Shown here: piece after piece, positions 1-4,101 of the stretch
Position numbering within the stretch: the stretch's first letter is position 1
How the letters are laid out: every line of letters begins with the position of its first letter
Assembly: GCA_016840695.1 (NCBI GenBank)
Contig: JAEORV010000112.1
Coordinates: forward strand, 1-6,092
Reading direction: 5' to 3'
DNA from: Promethearchaeota archaeon
GTDB lineage: Archaea; Asgardarchaeota; Lokiarchaeia; Sigyniarchaeales; SOKP01
Length of the DNA stretch: 6,092 nt
Made by a program: the position numbers and the translations under genes
Notes under the pieces: generated by a model
Databases searched by the model: none
What the model was told of the DNA's origin: nothing
The model's input: the letters and a program-made list of their open reading frames with translations, nothing else

Positions 1-2
1 AA

Positions 3-86
3 CAAATCATGTTTCGATTTCATTTCGAAAAATTCCTAAAAAAAGATATTATCGAACCAAAAGATAACGGATATGTGCTATGTTGA
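3..86 (+). CDS. Possible C-terminal end of an upstream gene (partial)
   Basis: This frame is open from the left window edge to a TGA at 84-86 and reads through 27 residues with a coding-like mix (FEKFLKKDIIEPKDNGYVLC at the end). The fragment is too short to recognise a family. If real, its stop overlaps the arginine decarboxylase start at 80 by 7 bases, a common arrangement for co-transcribed genes. A second frame, open from base 1 to a TAA at 37-39, is shorter and less protein-like, but I cannot exclude it. Confidence 0.35.
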   Translation, partial: QIMFRFHFEKFLKKDIIEPKDNGYVLC

Positions 87-625
87 TCCCAAAATACGTG
101 TTTTTTGTCAAAGGAATTGGGTATCATCATTCCAAATTAGTGTCTCTCGAACAAGCCTTACGTTCTGCGGGAATTGAGAAATTTAACCTCGTAAAAGTAA
201 CATCCATTTTACCACCTGATTGTATTGAGATCACGAAGGATGAAGGATTGAAAAAACTCTTACCAGGCCAGATCTTGTACGCGGTTTTAAGCTATACAAG
301 CAGTAATAAAATAGGTCAGACTTGTGCAGCATCGATAGGTGTAGCAAAGCCAAAAAACCAAGGAGATTATGGATATCTTAGAGAACATAATGCCTTTGAC
401 GAGCGCGCCGCAAAATCAGGCGAGTTAGCTGAAGATCTAGCTGTTGAAATGCTTGCTACAGCCTTAGGAATCCCGTTCGATCCAGAAGCAAATTATGGCG
501 AAAAACGGGAGAATTATGAAATAAATGGAAAAATCGTAGAAAGTAAAAATATAACAGAATCTGCGGTAGTTAAGAAAGAAGGGGAATGGTGCACGATATT
601 AGCTGCAGCTATATTTATTTTATAG
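80..625 (+). CDS. pdaD: Pyruvoyl-dependent arginine decarboxylase (PvlArgDC)
   Basis: This enzyme converts arginine to agmatine and CO2, feeding polyamine synthesis; in archaea agmatine is also used to modify the tRNA-Ile2 anticodon. The 181-residue length and overall pattern fit the archaeal family: an N-terminal KGIG block, AGIEKFNLVKVTSILPP at 30-46, AASIGVA at 83-89, YGYLREHNAF near 98-106 and a hydrophobic C-terminus. The proenzyme should cleave itself between Thr41 and Ser42, turning Ser42 into the N-terminal pyruvoyl cofactor of the larger subunit. Many relatives have Ser-Ser here; Thr-Ser also occurs, for example in the chlamydial AaxB type. Glu102 is the best candidate for the catalytic acid by position. 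ATG 80 is the only ATG after an in-frame stop at 65-67. It has no clear Shine-Dalgarno and may rely on coupling to the upstream reading frame. The protein is cytoplasmic, with no signal peptide. Confidence 0.92.
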   Translation: MLIPKYVFFVKGIGYHHSKLVSLEQALRSAGIEKFNLVKVTSILPPDCIEITKDEGLKKLLPGQILYAVLSYTSSNKIGQTCAASIGVAKPKNQGDYGYLREHNAFDERAAKSGELAEDLAVEMLATALGIPFDPEANYGEKRENYEINGKIVESKNITESAVVKKEGEWCTILAAAIFIL

Positions 626-927
626 TTTAACTTATTATTTTATCAGTTTTCAATCAATTTTATTAATATTGCTCAACTATTAAACTTTTAAAAACTCATC
701 GTCTTAATTTTCAACTTAATAAAAACTATTCATAATTAGTTTCATCATAGACTTAACGATCCCGACTTAATAGCGATATCATGCCAACATTTAAGACTTC
801 TCATACAATAGCATTTCTAGATTATATCAAAAACATTTAAATATTAGAATTATAAATCATTTAATTGTAGATATATAATTTTTTTAATTTAATCAAAGCA
901 AATAAAAAACGAGAGGATTAAAAAAAA
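626..927. other. AT-rich intergenic region, no gene seen
   Basis: About 300 bases separate the arginine decarboxylase stop from the acidic miniprotein. The first 40 bases contain several T-rich runs that could end the decarboxylase transcript, as archaeal termination needs little more than T tracts. A short near-repeat of GACTTAA lies at 750-756 and 764-770. A 19-codon ATG frame at 781-840 has no ribosome binding site and looks like chance. The only element I can support is the TATA-like box near 871. I saw no tRNA-like or CRISPR-like structure. Confidence 0.6.
871..878 (+). promoter_or_regulatory. TATA box candidate for the acidic miniprotein
   Basis: ATATATAA lies about 50 bases before the ATG at 928. 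Archaeal transcription usually starts about 25 bases after the box, so the start would fall near 900 and give a leader of roughly 27 bases that includes the GAGAGG motif. The flanks are AT-rich, so TATA-like words are easy to find; no convincing purine-rich BRE precedes it. Confidence 0.4.
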
Positions 928-1053
928 ATGCCCATTGGTCCAAAGAAAAGAAAAGAGGATGAATTTTGGGAGAATTACGAAGACGAATTCGCAGATTTTG
1001 ATGATGATTATAACGATGGTGATTGGGAAGAGGATATAGACGAAGATTTTTAG
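928..1053 (+). CDS. Very acidic 41-residue miniprotein with basic N-terminal patch
   Basis: ATG 928 to TAG 1051-1053 encodes 41 residues. Residues 1-9 are MPIGPKKRK, and the rest is dominated by Asp and Glu: 19 acidic residues against 4 basic ones, giving a net charge near -15, with 8 aromatics (Trp14, Trp33, several Phe and Tyr) spaced through the acidic part. I do not recognise a family. Support for a real gene comes from GAGAGG at 911-916, 11 bases before the ATG, an upstream TATA-like box, and a hairpin plus T-tract downstream. The composition suggests a disordered protein that binds a basic partner or mimics nucleic acid, but that is inference. The basic patch resembles a monopartite nuclear localisation signal, which need not mean anything in an archaeon. 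The opposite strand is also open (893-1135), but its product looks like an antisense shadow. Confidence 0.6.
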   Translation: MPIGPKKRKEDEFWENYEDEFADFDDDYNDGDWEEDIDEDF

Positions 1054-1067
1054 ATATAACATCATGA

Positions 1068-1119
1068 ATAGGATTAATCATGATAGTTAGCAACTGTTTC
1101 AAATTACGGTTAATCCTAT
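1068..1119. repeat. Inverted repeat, hairpin downstream of miniprotein
   Basis: ATAGGATTAA (1068-1077) and TTAATCCTAT (1110-1119) are perfect 10-base inverted copies. The stem extends inward by a T-G wobble and a C-G pair to 12 pairs. The 28-base loop contains a smaller stem, AGTT (1085-1088) with AACT (1092-1095) around AGC. It begins 15 bases after the miniprotein stop. It may stabilise or help end that transcript, or be an independent structured RNA; the sequence alone does not decide. Confidence 0.55.
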
Positions 1120-1153
1120 AAGCCACTTTTACCAAGTTAACTGCATCTTTTTT

Positions 1154-1176
1154 TAATCCAGCGGATTATTTTTTAA
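1154..1176 (+). terminator. Hairpin plus T-tract, likely terminator
   Basis: TAATCC (1154-1159) pairs perfectly with GGATTA (1163-1168) across a 3-base AGC loop and is followed by a T-rich run (1169-1174) on the + strand. A further run of T lies just before the stem. It would end + strand transcription from the miniprotein just before the convergent branching-enzyme gene. The stem is short and archaeal termination depends mainly on the T-tract, so the role of the hairpin is uncertain. Confidence 0.45.
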
Positions 1177-1180
1177 TTTC

Positions 1181-2770
1181 TCACTTTTTTTTGAAATATT
1201 CAAGATTTATCTCTTGAAAACAACTATCTCTTAATTCCATTTCTTCTAATTCTGCGAGAGAGATTCTAAATTTCTCATCAGGATTCTTAGCGGCCCAGAT
1301 TAATTTATTGAATCCCTGGTGATGTCTATGGAACCTTTGGTTCGAATATTCTTTCGCTTGCTTAGTATAGAGAAGAAACGGCCAGTCACTTCCTTCCATC
1401 AACATTAATTCACGAGCAGTTTGATTGCATATTCTTGTACCCCAATCATCCAAGTTATGGTTTGTTTCTAAAACAGTTTCAAATTCTTTAATTGCCCCGT
1501 TTATGTAAGGCCAAATCCACCCGTGTTCCTTGTTTTTCCAGACTTGGAAATGGCCTCCTTCACCCCAACTGCTCTCTTTCATCCTTATTGTGGAAAAGTG
1601 GGCTTTGTATTTTGAGACATAATCAGATATGGTAATCATTTCGATTTTTTCGTGGGCATCAATTAATTCAAAAACTCTTTTAAGCCAATCTATTCCTTCC
1701 ATCCACCAATGTCCATATAACTCGAAATCGTAAGGTGAAACTATGATTCCTTCCTGATTAAATTTCTCATAAAATCCTTGTAATTCCTCGCTCATAAGCG
1801 AAACGAAGTGATTTGCTTGAAATTCTACTTTTTCTCGTGCATTTTTGATATTATAGAGCTCTTTTTCTTCTTTTCCTAGCGTTTTATCGGTAATCCTCCA
1901 ATAATACAAGCCAGATTCGTGATCTTTCTTGTGAAACTCTCGATATGAAGCGTCTCCCGGATATCCTATCTGAGCGTCCCATACTTGCCTGCTAGTGTTC
2001 TTATTCCTGCCAAAGACCGACACTCCTGTTTCTAAATTATAACCAAAATTGGTATATAACCCAATATCGTTCTTACTTTCAATCATTTCTGCATCTAAAA
2101 TACCATGACTATCCACGAAAAAGTACTCTATACCCGAATTGTTAACCCAATAATCAATGGATTCTCTTAATCTGCCATCTCTATATTCCTGAGGCCTATA
2201 AGCACACTCGGGAAGCCAAATTCCTTTCGGTGGTTTGCCAAAATATTTCTTATGAGTGTCTACTGCTAGCTGAATTTGAGAAAAAATACCCGAGTCGCTT
2301 TCAAACAAGGGTAAAAATCCGTGAGTGGCACCACAGGTTATCAATTCAATCATTCCCTCGTCCTGAAGCCACTTGAAAGAGCCTAGAAGGTCTCTATGAT
2401 AGTTATGATAATAAGTATCAAGCACATGTTCGAAATTCTTCAAGTGAAATTCTGCAATATCTTTTCTTTGAGGGTGATTTTCAAATCTTTGGATATCTGA
2501 TTTAGCTCTATTAATCAGATTTTCCATATATTCAGTAAATCGTTGTTTCATATAATCGTCGGTCATCATTTCTGCTAATATGGGTGTAATGTTTATGGTC
2601 AATGCCGTTTTTATCCCTTGTTCCTTTAACTCTCTTAAAACATTGAGCATGGGAATGTATGTTTCCAAAGCTGCCTCAGTATACCATTCTTCACCTGCAG
2701 GCCAAGTACCAGATTTCTTACACCACGGTAAATGTGCATGGAGAACCAACCCAAAATATCCAAGAGCCAT
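1181..2770 (-). CDS. GH57 1,4-alpha-glucan branching enzyme
   Basis: This is a 529-residue glycoside hydrolase family 57 protein, most like the branching enzymes that introduce alpha-1,6 branches into glycogen-like glucans. The family motifs occur in order: HAHLPW at 11-16, the CGATHGFLP region at 146-154, GIWLPECAYRP at 183-193 with Glu188 as expected nucleophile, SPYDFELYGHWW at 345-356 with Asp348 as expected acid/base, and SSWGEGG at 400-406. The C-terminal helical part with SDWPFLLYT (461-469) also fits branching enzymes. Length is normal and no signal peptide is seen, so it should be cytoplasmic. I chose ATG 2770 over a TTG three codons upstream: a TATA-like box lies 23-28 bases before this ATG and no Shine-Dalgarno is present, which fits a leaderless mRNA. 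The stop is TGA, followed in frame by TAA five codons later. An alpha-amylase activity is possible but less likely. Confidence 0.9.
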   Translation of the reverse strand: MALGYFGLVLHAHLPWCKKSGTWPAGEEWYTEAALETYIPMLNVLRELKEQGIKTALTINITPILAEMMTDDYMKQRFTEYMENLINRAKSDIQRFENHPQRKDIAEFHLKNFEHVLDTYYHNYHRDLLGSFKWLQDEGMIELITCGATHGFLPLFESDSGIFSQIQLAVDTHKKYFGKPPKGIWLPECAYRPQEYRDGRLRESIDYWVNNSGIEYFFVDSHGILDAEMIESKNDIGLYTNFGYNLETGVSVFGRNKNTSRQVWDAQIGYPGDASYREFHKKDHESGLYYWRITDKTLGKEEKELYNIKNAREKVEFQANHFVSLMSEELQGFYEKFNQEGIIVSPYDFELYGHWWMEGIDWLKRVFELIDAHEKIEMITISDYVSKYKAHFSTIRMKESSWGEGGHFQVWKNKEHGWIWPYINGAIKEFETVLETNHNLDDWGTRICNQTARELMLMEGSDWPFLLYTKQAKEYSNQRFHRHHQGFNKLIWAAKNPDEKFRISLAELEEMELRDSCFQEINLEYFKKK

Positions 2771-2792
2771 ACTATACAAAAGCGATTACGAG

Positions 2793-2798
2793 TATAAA
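2793..2798 (-). promoter_or_regulatory. TATA box for the branching enzyme (leaderless)
   Basis: On the minus strand the segment reads GAAAAGAATTTATACT. TTTATA is the TATA-like core and the purine run GAAAAG just upstream resembles a BRE. The core lies 23-28 bases before ATG 2770, the distance expected if transcription starts at or next to the start codon. Confidence 0.5.
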
Positions 2799-2879
2799 TT
2801 CTTTTCAATGAAGTAGTAAATAATAACTGCAGATTTAAAAACAATTAATTCATGAAGATTATAATTATATTTTTGATGT

Positions 2880-2887
2880 GAGGTGAT
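2880..2887 (+). promoter_or_regulatory. Strong Shine-Dalgarno for the selenoprotein
   Basis: GAGGTGAT matches the complement of the archaeal 16S rRNA 3' end over eight bases. It places initiation a few bases downstream, at ATT 2891 in the selenoprotein frame, or at TTG 2887 in a different frame. No in-frame ATG exists between this site and the first UGA of the active site. A TTTAAAA element at about 2834-2840 could be the TATA box, with an RNA start near 2862; that part is weak. Confidence 0.6.
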
Positions 2888-2890
2888 TGA

Positions 2891-3412
2891 ATTTTAAATA
2901 AAGATCCCCAAAAACCGAAAGGTCTCCCGCTTAAATCTAAAGCTCCTTTAATTAATACGGTTGACATCTTTGGAAATCCCGTGAATTTAAAGGATCTACT
3001 TAGAAAGCACGATGGCGTGGTAATTGACTTTTTTCGCGGTGTTTGGTGAGATTATTGACGAGAACATCTACAAGTATTAACTAAATATATCAATGACTTT
3101 GAAGAGCGAAATGTTAAATTAATTTCAATATCAAGTGATTCAGTTAATCTACTCAAGAACCTAAAAAACGAGTATGGACTTGCCATGGACATGATTTCTG
3201 ATCGCGGAGCAAAGATCGCTAATGAGTATGAGGTTGGTTGGTTGGCCGAAAGCGTCGGAAAACTCAAGGTGAAACAAGCGGTACCGAGTAAATTTCTTAT
3301 CAATAAGGAAGGCATTATCGTATGGAGATATATCGGGAAAGATAAGACCGATAGACCGTTTGTAAAAATGATTCCAGTATTAATCGACAGATATTTCAAA
3401 AATCCCCAGTAA
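2891..3412 (+). CDS. Peroxiredoxin-like selenoprotein with UxxU active site
   Basis: Read through two in-frame UGA codons, this is one continuous 173-residue thioredoxin-fold protein of the AhpC/TSA (peroxiredoxin-like) type. It opens with a family-like N-terminus (GLPLKSKAPLINTVDIFG at 11-28), then a beta strand and active site, VVIDFFRGVW-U-DY-U-R at 43-57. Relatives have FYRGxWCPYC here, so Sec53 and Sec56 replace the CxxC cysteines. Downstream are ISDRGAKIANEY (102-113), a likely cis-proline at Pro132 in AVPSKFLI, and WRYIGKDKTDRP (145-156). There is no cysteine anywhere. The likely role is thiol- or peroxide-linked redox chemistry in the cytoplasm; the substrate is unknown. A eukaryote-like SECIS overlaps the stop codon. 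The start is uncertain: ATT 2891 has good spacing to a strong Shine-Dalgarno, while a one-base homopolymer error would allow TTG 2887. A pseudogene or TGA read as cysteine is possible but less likely. Confidence 0.85.
3047..3058 (+). other. Two UGA selenocysteine codons, UGA-Asp-Tyr-UGA
   Basis: TGA codons at 3047-3049 and 3056-3058 are the only stops in this frame between 2891 and the final TAA. Both fall exactly on the two cysteines of the family's WCxYC motif, between Trp52 and Arg57, and each differs from a cysteine codon by one base. The protein pattern continues without a break on both sides, so recoding explains the gene better than decay. Confidence 0.85.
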
Positions 3413-3457
3413 GAATGACTCTTGCGTGAAAAAACGAGACGCGAGATGACGACCTGG
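3406..3457 (+). promoter_or_regulatory. SECIS element, eukaryote-like, at the 3' end of the selenoprotein gene
   Basis: The fold I drew by hand has, from the base, helix I CCAG (3406-3409) with CTGG (3454-3457). Above it is an internal loop that contains the TAA stop. Next comes the quartet TGAC (3416-3419) opposite TGAC (3447-3450), giving two central tandem G.A/A.G pairs flanked by non-Watson-Crick pairs. Helix II is TCTTGCGT (3420-3427) with ACGCGAGA (3439-3446), 8 pairs with one wobble. The 11-base apical loop contains six A residues (3429-3434). The AUGA before helix II, UGA after it and A-rich loop are the hallmarks of eukaryotic SECIS elements and of those described in Lokiarchaeota. 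Helix II is shorter than the usual eukaryotic one. A competing base stem, ATCCCC (3402-3407) with GGGGAT (3467-3472), is also possible. Confidence 0.8.
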
Positions 3458-3474
3458 CAATGGTTAGGGGATAG

Positions 3475-3487
3475 TTTTTATTTTTTT
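3475..3487 (+). terminator. T-tract terminator after the selenoprotein
   Basis: Twelve of these 13 bases are T, broken by one A. They follow the SECIS and the GGGGAT segment that could pair with ATCCCC at 3402-3407. This fits archaeal T-tract termination and would release the selenoprotein mRNA right at the end of the convergent nitroreductase gene. Confidence 0.5.
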
Positions 3488-3998
3488 AGATTTCCTTTTT
3501 AATTTTTTTCAAATCCTTTCTCGACGTGGGATTAGGTATTTCGCCTTTTATGTAGCCAAGTGGTAAAACCGTGAGCAAGAAATCGTCCTTTTCAACGCCT
3601 AATATTTCTTTGGCTTTATCGCGGTTCATAGTTCCAATCCAGCACGTTCCAATCTTTAGGGCCCATGCCATCAACATCATGTTCATCGAGACTAACGAAG
3701 TGTCTTGAACGTACCATTTAGGATTGATTGAAGGTTTGCCTACAATTGCGATTAGAACGGGGACTTGTTTGATAAACTTACCGTAAGAGGCTGTCTTTTC
3801 TATTTCTCTTATTTTATCCTTGTCTTTCACCACCATAAACTCCCAAGGTTGTTTATTTGAACCACTTGGCGCCCACCGACCCGCTTCTAATATCATTTCG
3901 ATCTTGTCGTCTGGAATTTCTTTTTCTTGGTACTGTCTGATGCTCCTTCTCTCTTTTATGAAATCTAATAATACTTCTGGTTTAATCGTTTTAATCAC
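3486..3998 (-). CDS. Nitroreductase-family FMN oxidoreductase
   Basis: This 170-residue protein belongs to the nitroreductase family: homodimeric flavin (FMN) enzymes that use NAD(P)H to reduce nitro compounds, quinones or other electron acceptors. The FMN-contact motif ERRSIRQY (16-23) is followed by EAGRWAPSGSNKQPWEF (38-54). QDTSLVSMNMMLMAWALKIG (98-117) is the dimer and flavin helix, and LPLGYIKGE (145-153) with SRKDLKKI (159-166) forms the typical end. Length is normal for the short archaeal members and the physiological substrate cannot be told. The start is a GTG at 3998; the next Met is residue 35, inside a conserved region, so that one is too late. No Shine-Dalgarno precedes the GTG. 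The gene converges on the selenoprotein, whose SECIS ends about 29 bases before this stop, and is divergent from the GH2 gene. Confidence 0.9.
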   Translation of the reverse strand: MIKTIKPEVLLDFIKERRSIRQYQEKEIPDDKIEMILEAGRWAPSGSNKQPWEFMVVKDKDKIREIEKTASYGKFIKQVPVLIAIVGKPSINPKWYVQDTSLVSMNMMLMAWALKIGTCWIGTMNRDKAKEILGVEKDDFLLTVLPLGYIKGEIPNPTSRKDLKKIKKEI

Positions 3999-4040
3999 TT
4001 TTATTTTGTTGTTGTTTTTTTGAACTAAATCAATACCTAA

Positions 4041-4050
4041 TAATATAAAT
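4041..4050 (-). promoter_or_regulatory. TATA box candidate for the nitroreductase
   Basis: The minus strand reads ATTTATATTA here, 43-52 bases before GTG 3998. This would put the RNA start near 4018-4022 and leave a leader of about 20 bases made mostly of A and C, with no Shine-Dalgarno. The region is AT-rich, so this is a tentative call. Confidence 0.35.
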
Positions 4051-4070
4051 CTCGTATTTAATTTTTCATA

Positions 4071-4078
4071 TTATAAAA
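4071..4078 (+). promoter_or_regulatory. TATA box candidate for the GH2 gene
   Basis: TTATAAAA lies 24-31 bases before ATG 4102, the spacing expected for a leaderless transcript. It is only 12-19 bases before ATG 4090, so an RNA made from this promoter would probably miss that ATG. An RNA starting near 4102 would also carry AAAGGAGA (4127-4134) just before ATG 4138, so internal initiation there is possible. Confidence 0.4.
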
Positions 4079-4101
4079 AAAAACTTAGAATGGTCAAAAG
4101 A

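Noticed and set aside
12..30. TTTCGA/TCGAAA inverted repeat as terminator or operator
   Set aside because: The 6-base stem has no following T-tract and lies inside the likely coding end of the upstream gene, so chance is a sufficient explanation.
781..840. A 19-codon ATG frame in the intergenic gap
   Set aside because: It has no ribosome binding site, no promoter at a useful distance and no distinctive composition in very AT-rich DNA.
1064..1119. The hairpin after the miniprotein as a second SECIS
   Set aside because: An ATGA does precede the stem, but the 3' side has no matching GA to form the quartet, and the miniprotein has no in-frame TGA to recode.
893..1135. An 80-codon open frame on the minus strand opposite the miniprotein
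   Set aside because: The translation is low-complexity antisense of acidic codons (many Asn, His, Leu) and overlaps the better-supported + strand gene. No ribosome binding site or family pattern is seen.
3052..3399. A 115-codon minus-strand frame opposite the selenoprotein
   Set aside because: It has no recognisable motif and lies wholly antisense to a clear protein, so it is a shadow frame.
3185..3412. A separate 75-residue gene starting at ATG 3185
   Set aside because: It is the C-terminal half of the selenoprotein. The frame continues upstream with family-like sequence, broken only by the two TGA codons at the active site, and ATG 3185 has no ribosome binding site.
2891..3412. Selenoprotein gene read as a pseudogene with two nonsense mutations
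   Set aside because: Both stops are TGA, both are at catalytic cysteine positions, there is no other damage in the frame, and a SECIS-like structure follows.
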